A DNA stretch of 64,000 nt from a bacterium (GTDB lineage Bacteria > Actinomycetota > Thermoleophilia > Miltoncostaeales > Miltoncostaeaceae): NCBI GenBank assembly GCA_029977205.1, contig JAPOLI010000002.1:1-64000 (forward strand). The letters are read 5' to 3'. The translations under genes and the position numbers were made by a program. The notes beneath the pieces were generated by a model that saw nothing but the letters and a program-made list of their open reading frames with translations, searched no databases and was not told where the DNA came from. Positions 16,650 through 30,146 of the stretch are shown piece by piece; position 1 is the first letter of the stretch, and every line of letters starts with the position of its first letter.

Positions 16650-17234
16650 TCAGGCCAGGCGCATGGCCTGCAGCCGCAGGAGTCCGATCAGGGACTTCGC
16701 GTCATGCACCTCGGATATGAGCACCTCGAGGTCCGCGAGCGCCACGGGCACGACCTCGATCTCCTCCTCGGCGATCGGCGCGTGGTCCACCGCCGTGAGC
16801 CCGGTGGCCATGAAGCAGTGGATGTACTCCTCGAGGATCGCCGGCGCCGTGTAGAAGCCACCGAGGTCCGTCCACGTCGTCGCGGCACGGCCGACCTCCT
16901 CCGCAAGCTCACGGCGCGCGCAGTCGAGCGGCGGCTCACCCGGGACGTCGAGCTTTCCGGCCGGGAGCTCGAGGAGGTATTCACCCACCGCCTCGCGGGG
17001 CTGGCGCACCATCAGCACGTGGTCGTCCTCCACGGGCACCATCACCACGGCCCCCGGGTGGGCGATGACCTCCCGGCGCACCACCATGCCGCTCGGCCTG
17101 CGGTAGTGCACGACCGACAGGTCGACGACCTGGCCGGCATAGATGGGTTCGGTGGCCTCCACGGTCATCCCGGCGATCGGTCGGCCGCCGTCCAGCGGAT
17201 GATTCGCCGCGGGCCCCCGCGTGGCGCCTGCCAT
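16650..17234 (-). CDS. NUDIX hydrolase, ADP-ribose pyrophosphatase type
   Basis: 194 residues. Nudix box AGKLDVPGEPPLDCARRELA followed by EEVG, with the extra residue before the first Glu seen in ADP-ribose pyrophosphatases, and the preceding VRQPREAVGEYLLELP typical of that subgroup. The downstream proline and glutamate region (TAPAILEEYIHCFMA) also fits. It probably cleaves ADP-ribose or similar nucleoside diphosphate sugars. The ATG lies 11 bases after the M20 peptidase stop, so it is likely the last gene of the pyrG transcript. Confidence 0.88.
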   Translation of the reverse strand: MAGATRGPAANHPLDGGRPIAGMTVEATEPIYAGQVVDLSVVHYRRPSGMVVRREVIAHPGAVVMVPVEDDHVLMVRQPREAVGEYLLELPAGKLDVPGEPPLDCARRELAEEVGRAATTWTDLGGFYTAPAILEEYIHCFMATGLTAVDHAPIAEEEIEVVPVALADLEVLISEVHDAKSLIGLLRLQAMRLA

Positions 17235-17245
17235 CCGCGCCCCGC

Positions 17246-21833
<4,588 letters not shown>

Positions 21834-21855
21834 GCCGACTCCGCCCCGGGCGTCA

Positions 21856-22746
21856 TCAGCGGCCGAACTTCTCCCGATAACGACGGAAGAACGACGACTC
21901 GGGGAAGATCGCCAGATGCACCTCCTCGCCGCCCAGCCCGACGGTGATCGACCGTCCGGGTGGCAGGGCCGCGATCCGCACGCCATCGGCCAGCACGTCG
22001 CAGTCACCGACGATGGCCGAGTTCGTGACGGTGAGCTTCTCGTCCGCGGCGAGGATGAGCGGACGGGTGTCGAGATGGTGGGCGGCGATGAACGACAGCA
22101 CGAAGCATTTGACGCGCCACGACACCGTGGGGCCGCCCGCCGCCAGGTTGTAGGCGGTGGAGCCCACCGGGGTGGAGCAGATGAGGCCATCGCAGCGCAC
22201 CGTCGCGACCGCCTCCCCCGACACCGAGTACGAGAGGTCGGCAAGGCGCGACTCGCCCCCGCGGAGGAACGCCAGGTCGTTCACCGCCTGCAGGGTCCCC
22301 TCGCTCCACTCGGCCTTGAGCGACGGCAGGCCCAGGGTGATGTAGTCGCCGTCCAGCGCCCGCGCCAGCCCCCGCTCGAGGCCGGACTGCTCGACGCTCG
22401 CCAGGAACCCCACGCGTCCGAAGTTGACGCCCAGCACCGGTGCTCCCGTCGTTGCCTCCCGCGAGAGCGCGCGCAGGATGCTGCCGTCCCCGCCCAGCAC
22501 GAGGACGAGGTCCGACCCATCTCCGCGCAGGTCGGTGGGCTCCAGCAGCGTGCGCTCCGCGAGCGGCGGGTGCTTGGCGGCTTCCTCCGCCGTAGCCGCC
22601 ACCTCCACCCCGCGGGCATCGAGGATCGAGATGATGGTGGGCATCACGCCGGCGGTCACCTCGGCGGCGCCATGCGTAAGCACGAGGACGCGTTCGGCGC
22701 GCGACCCCGCGACCTCGCTGATGGGCCGGTACGGCGGCACGGTCAT
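21856..22746 (-). CDS. nadK: NAD kinase
   Basis: 296 residues. GGDGS motif in LVLVLGGDGSILRA, the NAD-binding GVNFGRVGFLA, the conserved VNDLAFLRGG and STPVGSTAYNLAAGGP. Phosphorylates NAD to NADP. The stretch after GGP reads VSWRVKCFVLSFIAAHHLDT, differing from the usual IVxPxxxAxxLxPI, where the proline-rich consensus is replaced. The ATG overlaps the tlyA stop as ATGA. Confidence 0.95.
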   Translation of the reverse strand: MTVPPYRPISEVAGSRAERVLVLTHGAAEVTAGVMPTIISILDARGVEVAATAEEAAKHPPLAERTLLEPTDLRGDGSDLVLVLGGDGSILRALSREATTGAPVLGVNFGRVGFLASVEQSGLERGLARALDGDYITLGLPSLKAEWSEGTLQAVNDLAFLRGGESRLADLSYSVSGEAVATVRCDGLICSTPVGSTAYNLAAGGPTVSWRVKCFVLSFIAAHHLDTRPLILAADEKLTVTNSAIVGDCDVLADGVRIAALPPGRSITVGLGGEEVHLAIFPESSFFRRYREKFGR

Positions 22747-23543
22747 CCGCCCTCCGCCACGGCAGCGGCGACCGCCGCCTGCACGTCCACGCCCGCGTCC
22801 TGGCCCGGCGCCGCCGGACCGAGGGCGAGGAGGAACACCTCGCGATTGCCCTTGGGGCCGGGGGTTCCGCTGTCCGCGGCGCCGGCGACCGTGCCACCGG
22901 ACTCCGCGATCGCGGCGGCGACGCGCATCAGGGCATCGTGGCGCAGCGCGGGGTCGCGCACGACCCCGCCCGATCCCACGTTCTCCCGCCCGACTTCGAA
23001 CTGCGGCTTGACCATGACGAGGGCACGGTACGCCGGAGACAGGCATCGCGCCACCGCGGGCCATACGAGGGCCGACGAGATGAACGAGACGTCCATCACC
23101 GCGAGGCCGGGCACACGGGGCAGCATCGCGGGCTCGAGGGCGCGCGCGTTGGTGCGATCCAGCACGTCGACGCGGGGGTCCTCGCGCAGCGCCCAGGCCA
23201 GTTGGCCGTATCCCACGTCCACGGCGATCACGGTGGCGGCCCCGCGCCTCAGGAGCACGTCGGTGAACCCGCCCGTCGATGCACCCACGTCGATGGCATC
23301 GGCCCCTGTGACGTCAACGCCCAGGCGCTCGAGCGCATGGTCGAGCTTGAGGCCGCCGCGGGACGCGAATTCCGGGCCGTCGTCGATCTCGATCGCGACC
23401 TCGGGTCCTACCTGCTGGCCCGGCTTCACGTCGGCCCGCCCGTCCACGCGCACGCGGCCCGCCATCACGGCGGCCTGCGCGCGCGCACGCGACGGGAAGA
23501 GCCCCCGGTCCACGAGGGCGGCATCGAGTCGCTGCCGGGCCAC
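22743..23543 (-). CDS. tlyA: TlyA family rRNA 2'-O-methyltransferase
   Basis: 266 residues. N-terminal S4 RNA-binding domain (RQRLDAALVDRGLFPSRARA), then an FtsJ-type methyltransferase: EFASRGGLKLDHAL, SAM motif AIDVGASTGGFTDVLLRRGA, DVSFISSALVWP, MVKPQFEVGR. TlyA proteins methylate 16S and 23S rRNA riboses and make ribosomes sensitive to capreomycin. Start GTG at 23543, six bases after TACGAT, so the tlyA-nadK-recN mRNA is probably leaderless. Confidence 0.95.
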   Translation of the reverse strand: MARQRLDAALVDRGLFPSRARAQAAVMAGRVRVDGRADVKPGQQVGPEVAIEIDDGPEFASRGGLKLDHALERLGVDVTGADAIDVGASTGGFTDVLLRRGAATVIAVDVGYGQLAWALREDPRVDVLDRTNARALEPAMLPRVPGLAVMDVSFISSALVWPAVARCLSPAYRALVMVKPQFEVGRENVGSGGVVRDPALRHDALMRVAAAIAESGGTVAGAADSGTPGPKGNREVFLLALGPAAPGQDAGVDVQAAVAAAVAEGG

Positions 23544-23549
23544 GAGTGG

Positions 23550-23555
23550 ATCGTA
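23550..23555 (-). promoter_or_regulatory. Leaderless -10 box of tlyA-nadK-recN
   Basis: TACGAT on the minus strand, six bases before the GTG at 23543. Confidence 0.5.
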
Positions 23556-23604
23556 GCCGCGCAGATGGCGACGCCCGACGCACGGCCGCGCCGGCGGACA
23601 CGCG

Positions 23605-25497
23605 TCAGCGCGCGGAGTGCGCTCCGAGCGCCACGCGCGCAGCAGCGGCGGCTGCGGCCGGGGTGACCCCGGCGTCGGCGAGCAGCAGATCGCGCCGACC
23701 GTGCTGGATGAACTCGTCGGGGATGCCGATGCGCTCAATGCGCGCCGGGCCGTCACCGATGGCCTCGAGTACCGCACTGCCGAATCCGCCACTCAGCACA
23801 TGGTCCTCGATGGTCACCACCACATCGTGGGTGCGCGACAGCTCCGCCAGGAGCTCCGCGTCGATCGGCTTCGCGAACCGGGCGTTGACCACGGTCGGCC
23901 TCACGCCGAGCTCCTCCGAGACGATGCCCGCGGCGTCGAGGGCGACCTGCACCCCGTAGCCGTAGCCCACGAGAGCCACCCGCGCGCCCTCCTCCAGAAC
24001 ATGCGCACGGCCCACCTCCAGCGCCTCCGGCCGATCCGGCAGCGCCACGCCCGTGCCGGCGCCGCGTGGGTACCGGAACGCCGAGGGTCCGTCGAGCCGG
24101 AGCGCCGTATGCAGCATGTGCACGAGCTCGGCCTCGTCCATCGGGGCCATCACGGTCATGCCGGGAATGGATCGCATGTACGCGATGTCGAAGACGCCGT
24201 GGTGGGTCGGCCCGTCATCGCCCACGAGTCCGCCGCGATCGACGGCGAACACCACCGGCAGCTCCTGGAGGGCGATGTCATGGACGATCGGGTCGTAGGC
24301 CCGCTGCAGGAAGGTCGAGTAGATCGCGCAGACCGGGCGGTACCCGGCAATCGCGAGGCCGCCGGCGAACACCACCCCATGCTGCTCGGCGATTCCGACG
24401 TCATATGTGCGCTCAGGGAACCGGCCGAGCATGTGGTTCATGCCCGTGCCCTTGAGCATGGCGGCCGTGACCCCCACCACACGGGGGTCCCCCTCTGCCT
24501 CCTTCACCAGTGCCGTCCCGAACACCTCGGTGTAGGAGGGCGGACCCGGCGACGCAGGCGTGGCGGCGCGCCCGCTCTCCACGGCGAACGGGCCGGACCC
24601 ATGCATGGCCTCGCCGTCCTCCTCCGCCGGGCCGTAGCCACGGCCCTTGTCGGTGTGAATGTGCAGGAGCACCGGGCGGTCACTGTCGGCGGTCTTCTCG
24701 AGGGCACGGCGCATCGCCGAGATGTCATGACCGTCGATGGGGCCCATGTATGCGAAGCCCAGCGCCTCGAACAACTGCCCCGGCACGAACAGTGCCTTGG
24801 TGGCGCTCGAGAGCGAGTGCCCCAGGTCGTGCATGCCCGGGATCAGTCCGAGGCCCTTCTCGATCTCATGGCGCACCTTCGTGAGCATCGGGTCGAGGCG
24901 TGCCTTCTGGAGCGCCCCGGCAAATGCGCCGACGTTCTGCGAGATGCTCATGCCGTTGTCGTTCAGGACCACCGTGATGGGCGAGCCCAGGTGGCCCGCG
25001 TGGTTCATGGCCTCATAGGCCATCCCGCCGGTCATCGCGCCATCGCCGATGACCGCAACGACACGCCGGTCGCGCCTGCCGCTCACGCGCATGGCCTCGG
25101 CGAGTCCCACGGCATACGAGATGCTGGTACTGGCGTGCCCCGCGCCCATGACGTCATGCTCGCTCTCCTCCCGGCGGAGGAATCCCGAGATCCCCTCGTA
25201 CTGGCGCAGGGTGCCGAACTCCCCGAGCCGTCCGGTCAGCAGCTTGTGTCCGTAGGCCTGGTGCCCGACATCCCAGAGGATCCGATCGCGCGGCGATTCG
25301 AGCTCGGAATGAAGCGCGAGACTGAGCTCGACGGTCCCGAGGCTCGACCCGAGATGGCCGCCGGTGTGCGAGACGGTGTCGATGATGGCCCGTCGCATCT
25401 CCGCGGCGAGCGCCGTGAGCTGCGTGTCGTCCATGTCGTGGAGCTGGCCGGGCCCGTCGAGCGATGCGAGGAGCGGGTACGCGGAGTCGTTGATCAC
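23605..25497 (-). CDS. dxs: 1-deoxy-D-xylulose-5-phosphate synthase
   Basis: 630 residues, full length. First enzyme of the MEP isoprenoid route, joining pyruvate and glyceraldehyde 3-phosphate with thiamine diphosphate. Motifs: HTGGHLGSSLGTVELSLALH, DVGHQAYGHKLLTGR, the ThDP motif VIGDGAMTGGMAYEAMNHAG ending at LNDN, and the transketolase C-terminal half with VGIAEQH and DRGGLVGDDGPTHHG. GTG start six bases after TACACT. Divergent from budA with 57 bases between the starts. Confidence 0.98.
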   Translation of the reverse strand: MINDSAYPLLASLDGPGQLHDMDDTQLTALAAEMRRAIIDTVSHTGGHLGSSLGTVELSLALHSELESPRDRILWDVGHQAYGHKLLTGRLGEFGTLRQYEGISGFLRREESEHDVMGAGHASTSISYAVGLAEAMRVSGRRDRRVVAVIGDGAMTGGMAYEAMNHAGHLGSPITVVLNDNGMSISQNVGAFAGALQKARLDPMLTKVRHEIEKGLGLIPGMHDLGHSLSSATKALFVPGQLFEALGFAYMGPIDGHDISAMRRALEKTADSDRPVLLHIHTDKGRGYGPAEEDGEAMHGSGPFAVESGRAATPASPGPPSYTEVFGTALVKEAEGDPRVVGVTAAMLKGTGMNHMLGRFPERTYDVGIAEQHGVVFAGGLAIAGYRPVCAIYSTFLQRAYDPIVHDIALQELPVVFAVDRGGLVGDDGPTHHGVFDIAYMRSIPGMTVMAPMDEAELVHMLHTALRLDGPSAFRYPRGAGTGVALPDRPEALEVGRAHVLEEGARVALVGYGYGVQVALDAAGIVSEELGVRPTVVNARFAKPIDAELLAELSRTHDVVVTIEDHVLSGGFGSAVLEAIGDGPARIERIGIPDEFIQHGRRDLLLADAGVTPAAAAAAARVALGAHSAR

Positions 25498-25503
25498 CCG
25501 TCA

Positions 25504-25509
25504 AGTGTA
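25504..25509 (-). promoter_or_regulatory. Leaderless -10 box of dxs
   Basis: TACACT on the minus strand, six bases before the GTG at 25497. Confidence 0.5.
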
Positions 25510-25554
25510 CGGCCGATGCCCGCACGCAGCGCCGCGAGCGGGCACACTGCGGGC

Positions 25555-26376
25555 ATGGCGATCGACCCCGAGCTCGTGCGTGCGCTGCACCTGGTGGCGG
25601 AGGACCGCCGTGGTGCCTCCGAGGACGCGGCTGCTGTGCACCACCTCTTCCAGACCTCCACGGTCGCGGCCCTTATGGACTCGCGTTACGACGGTGACCT
25701 GACGGTCGGCGAGGTGATGGCCCACGGCGACCTCGGCCTCGGCACGCTCGCCGCCCTCGACGGCGAACTCATCATCGTCGACGGCGAGGCCCACGTGGGG
25801 CGCACGGACGGCTCCCTCTCCCCGGTCGCGCCCGGCACCACCACCCCATTCGCCGTGGTGACCCCATTCGCACCGGGGGACCCCGTGACCATCCTGGAGA
25901 TGGACCACCACGCGCTGCTGGAGCGGCTCGACGCAATCGCCCCGGGCGCGGTGTCCGCCGTCCGCATCGAGGGCACGTTCCGGCGCCTGCACCTGCGGAG
26001 CGTTCCGCGGCAGCAGAAGCCCTATCCACCCCTCAGCGAGGTCGTCGCCGCGCAGGCCGAGTGGGAGGTGCGCGACGTCGCGGCGGTGGTCGTGGGGTTC
26101 CGTTTCCCACGGGAGGCCGCAGGCCTCGAGGTGCCCGGATGGCACCTGCACGCCATGGCCCTCGACCACTCGACGGGCGGTCACGTCCTCGAGGCCGATG
26201 TCGAGTCGGTGCGCGCCTGGATCGATGCCACCGACGAGGTGCACGTGGAGCTCCCGCCCGGAGTGCAGATCGGGGGTGCAGACCCCGCGATGCGGGCCGA
26301 GATCGAGCGCGCCGAGACCAGCCCCACGCCGGATCACGCGGGCGCCCCGGCGCATCCGCCGGAGTCCTCGGGCTAG
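25555..26376 (+). CDS. budA: Alpha-acetolactate decarboxylase
   Basis: 273 residues. Fits BudA/AlsD: FQTSTVAALMDSRYDGDLTV, AHGDLGLGTLAALDGELIIV DG-type strand, TTPFAVVTPF, and the zinc motif WHLHAMALDHSTGGHVLEAD with three histidines. Converts acetolactate to acetoin. No acetolactate synthase or butanediol dehydrogenase gene is nearby, and the gene stands alone on the plus strand between two large minus-strand blocks. Start ATG at 25555; only a weak CACACT box is seen. Stop shares CTAG with the convergent gene. Confidence 0.88.
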   Translation: MAIDPELVRALHLVAEDRRGASEDAAAVHHLFQTSTVAALMDSRYDGDLTVGEVMAHGDLGLGTLAALDGELIIVDGEAHVGRTDGSLSPVAPGTTTPFAVVTPFAPGDPVTILEMDHHALLERLDAIAPGAVSAVRIEGTFRRLHLRSVPRQQKPYPPLSEVVAAQAEWEVRDVAAVVVGFRFPREAAGLEVPGWHLHAMALDHSTGGHVLEADVESVRAWIDATDEVHVELPPGVQIGGADPAMRAEIERAETSPTPDHAGAPAHPPESSG

Positions 26377-26636
26377 GCCGGCTGGTCCTCCGAGAGGCCA
26401 TCCGGCACGACGGCCTCGGCTGCCGGGTCCCCGATGCGCGGCACGTCTACGCGCGCGGCCGCCTCGGCCTCGGCGATCGCCCTGGGAATGATGTCCACCA
26501 CGGCGGCCGAGAGGTCCGACGCCTGCCGGGCCAGCTCCTCGATCTCCGCCACGGGCCGATCGCCCGCCTCGGCGATGCGCTGGGACAGCTCCTCGAGGCG
26601 ACGGGTTGCCTGCTCCAGGTCCTCGCGCGCGCTCAC
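26373..26636 (-). CDS. Small helical protein, unknown
   Basis: 87 residues. A helical heptad-like region (REDLEQATRRLEELSQRIAE, then VAEIEELARQASDLSAAVVD) and a short disordered acidic tail. No family recognised; size and position recall small coiled-coil partners. The GTG overlaps the nusB stop as GTGA, making this the last gene of the aro-efp-acc-nusB operon. The stop shares CTAG with budA. Confidence 0.65.
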   Translation of the reverse strand: MSAREDLEQATRRLEELSQRIAEAGDRPVAEIEELARQASDLSAAVVDIIPRAIAEAEAAARVDVPRIGDPAAEAVVPDGLSEDQPA

Positions 26637-27046
26637 GCCGCAGCCCCCTCGTTCTCGCGCGCCACGCGGCCGAGCACGCCGTTCACGAACCGGGGTGCCT
26701 CGGCGGCGCACCACTTCTTTGCCATCTCCACCGCTTCATCGATCGCGACCGGCACGGGTACGTCGCCGGCGGCCATCTCATGCACCGCGACGCGCAGGAT
26801 GTTGCGCTCGAGCGGCGCGATCCGATCCGCCGTCCACCCATCGGCCGCGGCCGTGATGCGCTGATCGATCGTCGCGCGATCCGCCTCGACCCCGTCGACG
26901 AGGGACTGCGTGAAGGGGTCATCCGCGTGCTCGCCCGCCCGCAGGGCGTTCTCGACGAGCTCCGGGACCGGCAGGCCGGTCACATCGCGCTGGTAGAGCA
27001 GGATCACCGCCTGACGGCGGGCCTGCCGACGCGAGACCTCCCCCAT
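26633..27046 (-). CDS. nusB: Transcription antitermination factor NusB
   Basis: 137 residues, all-helical NusB fold: RRQARRQAVILLYQRDVTG at the start, then IAPLERNILRVAVHEMAAGD, PVPVAIDEAVEMAKKWCAAE and PRFVNGVLGRVA. Works with NusE/S10 in rRNA antitermination. The ATG shares one base with the accC stop (TGATG). Confidence 0.95.
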   Translation of the reverse strand: MGEVSRRQARRQAVILLYQRDVTGLPVPELVENALRAGEHADDPFTQSLVDGVEADRATIDQRITAAADGWTADRIAPLERNILRVAVHEMAAGDVPVPVAIDEAVEMAKKWCAAEAPRFVNGVLGRVARENEGAAA

Positions 27047-28407
27047 CAGCGCGCGCCGCCGCCCATCGACGGCAGGTGCTCCGCACGCTCGGTGAGGTAT
27101 GCCGTGGTGTAGCGACCCGTGCCGAAGACGTCCTCGCGGGAGATCTCCTCGAGCAGCGGCAGCGTGGTCGGCACGCCCTCCACCACGCTCTCCGAGAGGG
27201 CACGCTGCATCCGTGCCACGGCGCGGGGGCGATCAGGCGCCCACACGCAGAGCTTCGCGATGAGCGAGTCGTAGTACGGCGGCACGTAGCCCCCGGTGCG
27301 GCAGAACGTGTCCACGCGCACGCCGGGACCCGATGCCAGCTGGAACAGCCCCAGGCGCCCCGCGGCCGGCCGGAAGTCAAACGCCGGGTCCTCCGCGTTG
27401 ATCCGGCACTCGATGGCGTGGCCGTTCGGCTCGATGCGGCCGGTGCGCGAGAGCACCTGGCCGTCGGCGATGCGCAACTGCTCCGCCACGATGTCCATGC
27501 CGCTCACAAGCTCGGTGACCGGGTGCTCCACCTGGAGGCGCGCGTTCAGCTCCAGGAAGTAGAAGTCGCCCGCGGCATCCACGAGGAACTCCAGGGTGCC
27601 CGCCGACTTGTAGTCCCATGCCCGGCAGGCGCGCTCGGCGGCCGCGTGCAGGCCCTCGCGCGTGCTGTCGAGCAGGTTGGGGGCAGAGCCCTCCTCCACC
27701 ACCTTCTGGTGGCGGCGTTGGATCGAGCACTCGCGGTCGCCGACGATGAGGACACCGCCCAGGCCGTCGGCCAGCACCTGCACCTCGACGTGCCGTGCCC
27801 CCTCGAGCAGCTTCTCCACGTACAGCGAGCCGTCGCCGAACGCCGCCAGCGCCTCCTGCGCGGCATTCTCGAAGGCGCGATCGAGCTCGTCGGGGCCCTC
27901 CACCCGGCGCATGCCGCGGCCGCCGCCCCCCGCGGAGGCCTTCAGCAGCACGGGGTAGCCCGCGCTCTCGGCGGCCTCCCGGGCCACGGCGAGATCCGTC
28001 ACGGGGCCGTCCGAACCGCCGAGGACAGGCAGCCCCGCCTCCACGGCCGCGCGCTTGGCCTCGATCTTGTCGCCCATGCGCTGCATGACCTCAGGCGCCG
28101 GGCCGACGAACCGGATCCCGTTCCGCGCGCACTCGGTGGCGAACTCGGGGTTCTCCGAGAGGAAGCCGTAGCCAGGGTGCACGGCGTCGCACCCGGTCAC
28201 CTCGGCGGCGCCGATGACGTTGCGCATGTCGAGGTACGACTCGCGTGCAGGGGGCGGGCCGATGCACACGGCCTCATCCGCCATCTCCACGGCCGGCGTC
28301 TGCGCATCGGCCGTGGAATACACCGCCACGGTGGGAATTCCGAGCTCGCGGGCGGTCCGGATGACGCGCACGGCGATCTCGCCGCGGTTGGCGACGAGGA
28401 GCTTCAC
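27046..28407 (-). CDS. accC: Biotin carboxylase
   Basis: 453 residues. MKLLVANRGEIAVRVIRTAR start, HPGYGFLSENPEFA, ATP-grasp loop KASAGGGGRGMRRV, HVEVQVLADGLGGV, ECSIQRRHQKVVEE and the active-site NARLQVEHPVTE. Carboxylates the biotin of the carrier protein with ATP and bicarbonate. The carrier encoded just upstream is the fusion at 28404-30146, joined as GTGA. accA/accD are not in the window, so the acceptor (acetyl-CoA or another acyl-CoA) cannot be read here. Confidence 0.97.
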   Translation of the reverse strand: MKLLVANRGEIAVRVIRTARELGIPTVAVYSTADAQTPAVEMADEAVCIGPPPARESYLDMRNVIGAAEVTGCDAVHPGYGFLSENPEFATECARNGIRFVGPAPEVMQRMGDKIEAKRAAVEAGLPVLGGSDGPVTDLAVAREAAESAGYPVLLKASAGGGGRGMRRVEGPDELDRAFENAAQEALAAFGDGSLYVEKLLEGARHVEVQVLADGLGGVLIVGDRECSIQRRHQKVVEEGSAPNLLDSTREGLHAAAERACRAWDYKSAGTLEFLVDAAGDFYFLELNARLQVEHPVTELVSGMDIVAEQLRIADGQVLSRTGRIEPNGHAIECRINAEDPAFDFRPAAGRLGLFQLASGPGVRVDTFCRTGGYVPPYYDSLIAKLCVWAPDRPRAVARMQRALSESVVEGVPTTLPLLEEISREDVFGTGRYTTAYLTERAEHLPSMGGGAR

Positions 28408-30146
28408 GGGGCGAGCACGAAGAGCGTCTGGCCGAACTCCACGGGCTCGGCGTTGCCCACCTTGATCTCGCGGATCGTGCCGGCGCGCTCCGCGGTGATC
28501 TCGTTGAAGATCTTCATCGCCTCGATGATGCACAGCACCTGGCCCTGCACCACGCGGTCACCCACCGCCACGAACGGGTCGGAGTCGGGGTTCGGCGCGG
28601 CATAGAACGTGCCGACCATCGGACTCACGACGTTGACGCCGTCGTCCGCGGTGGGCACCGGTGCACCCGGAGCCGCCGCGGCGGCGACAGCCGGGCGCAC
28701 GGTCACGCGGGCGCCGCCGATCTCCACGCTCACCTCCGACTGGCCCGCGCCCTCGACCACCTCGACAAGCGTTTCGATGAGTCCGCGGTCAACCGCCATG
28801 CCGGTCTCGCCCGACTCCTCGGCGAGCAGCGACCGACGACGGTCCACCAGGCGCTGCCCCGACTCCGGGAACTGCGCGAGGACGATGGCGTCCTCCTCCG
28901 ACACATCCGACGGGGCCGCGGCCAGCACCGCGGCGAGGTCCGGGGGCTCCCCGGTGGTGCCCGCACCGCGCGCAACGGCAAGGGCGTCCTCCGACACGGT
29001 CCCGCGCAGGCGGCCACGGGGCCCCAGGGCGATGTCGGCGAGCTCAGGTGAGGTCTCCCTCCAGCGCACGCCATCCATCACGTGCTGGGCAGCCTGGGCC
29101 ACGATTGCCTCCCCGAGCGGCGGCGCGAACGTCACCCCGCCGAGGTCGCGGCACACCGCCGCGCACTCCTCGGCCGCCTCATGGGCACGCGATGCCAGGC
29201 CCTGGCGGCTGAGGCGTGACACCAGCCCGGCAGCCAGGTCGGGGGGCAGCTGCAGTTGCGGGCCACCGGCGAGCTCCGCCGCGCGCCGCACGCGCTCGGG
29301 CGCCACGAGCGGCCAGATGGTGCGGCCAGCATCCTCGAGGGCGGGCACGTCAACATCGAACTCCCGTCCGCCGCCGTGCAGTGCCACATGGAGGGCCTCC
29401 GCCGACGGCCGGCCCGCCACCAGCGCGGCCGCACCCACGGACGCGTGCAGGGCATGCGCGCCGGCGAGCGCAGCGCTCAGCGCCGACATCGAGGCGAGCC
29501 CGCCCGTCGCGCGCAGCGACACCTCGACCGGGATCGGGCACCTGTCCACCACGTTGCCGACCAGGAGGCCCATGGCCACCGGGGTGAGGTTGCCGCCGAG
29601 ATCCGAGATGCAGAGAGAGGTGGCCCCCGGCAGATCGGCCAGGGCGAGTGCCTCCTCGACCCAGCGCGGATCCGCGGCGTCGGGCACCGGGCCGAGCACC
29701 AGCGTCGGCACGAAGCCGACGCCCGCATCCCCGGCGGCCTCGGCAACCAGTCGCAGCGCGTCGACATCGTTCAGCGTGTCGTAGGCGCGCACCCGGGTCG
29801 CTCCGCTTGCCGCGGCCGAGGTGATCAGACGCGCCGCGACGCCGGCGCCGAGGGGCACCTCACCGAGCAGCGTGCGACCGGTGACCACGATGCCGATGGT
29901 GGCGCCCCCGGCCTGTCGCGCGACGACGCGGAGGCGATCCAGCGGGCTCTCCGTCCGTCCGTCCATCGCAGCGCGCGCGGACGGCGGGTCGAGCACCTCG
30001 ATGACGCGCGCGCCGATCGGCGCGAGCGCGGCGGCGGCGGCCCCGAGGTCGTCGGGGGCAATCCGCGCGCCCCAGGGCGGGGTGCAGAGATCGCGCAGGG
30101 TGACATCGACCAGTCCGATGTCGATGGCGGCAGGCTCGGTGCTCAT
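28404..30146 (-). CDS. Biotin carboxyl carrier protein fused to a degenerate PycB-like carboxyltransferase domain
   Basis: 580 residues. C-terminal 75 residues are a biotinyl domain with VSPMVGTFYAAPNPDSDPFV and CIIEAMKIFNEI (biotin Lys545). Residues about 9-400 follow the pyruvate/oxaloacetate carboxyltransferase plan: VDVTLRD (14-19), RAYDTLNDVDALR (120-132), SLCISDLGGNLTP, ATGGLASMSALSAAL and a PYC_OADA-like tail. Compared with the family signature CIKDMAGLLTP, the carbamylated lysine is Ser181, and the metal-ligand HTH is SLR at 210-212. The domain therefore looks unable to hold the metal or act as a normal carboxyltransferase. Coupled to accC and efp by GTGA and ATGA overlaps, so it is probably the AccB of the cell. 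The role of the dead domain is unknown. Confidence 0.85.
   Translation of the reverse strand: MSTEPAAIDIGLVDVTLRDLCTPPWGARIAPDDLGAAAAALAPIGARVIEVLDPPSARAAMDGRTESPLDRLRVVARQAGGATIGIVVTGRTLLGEVPLGAGVAARLITSAAASGATRVRAYDTLNDVDALRLVAEAAGDAGVGFVPTLVLGPVPDAADPRWVEEALALADLPGATSLCISDLGGNLTPVAMGLLVGNVVDRCPIPVEVSLRATGGLASMSALSAALAGAHALHASVGAAALVAGRPSAEALHVALHGGGREFDVDVPALEDAGRTIWPLVAPERVRRAAELAGGPQLQLPPDLAAGLVSRLSRQGLASRAHEAAEECAAVCRDLGGVTFAPPLGEAIVAQAAQHVMDGVRWRETSPELADIALGPRGRLRGTVSEDALAVARGAGTTGEPPDLAAVLAAAPSDVSEEDAIVLAQFPESGQRLVDRRRSLLAEESGETGMAVDRGLIETLVEVVEGAGQSEVSVEIGGARVTVRPAVAAAAAPGAPVPTADDGVNVVSPMVGTFYAAPNPDSDPFVAVGDRVVQGQVLCIIEAMKIFNEITAERAGTIREIKVGNAEPVEFGQTLFVLAP

Noticed and set aside
23617-25554. 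Very long open frame on the plus strand opposite dxs
   Set aside because: It is continuous with budA only because GC-rich codons avoid stops. Residues show no family, while dxs on the other strand is full length with all motifs.
27076-28605. Long plus-strand open frame opposite accC
   Set aside because: Antisense shadow; accC motifs are complete on the other strand.
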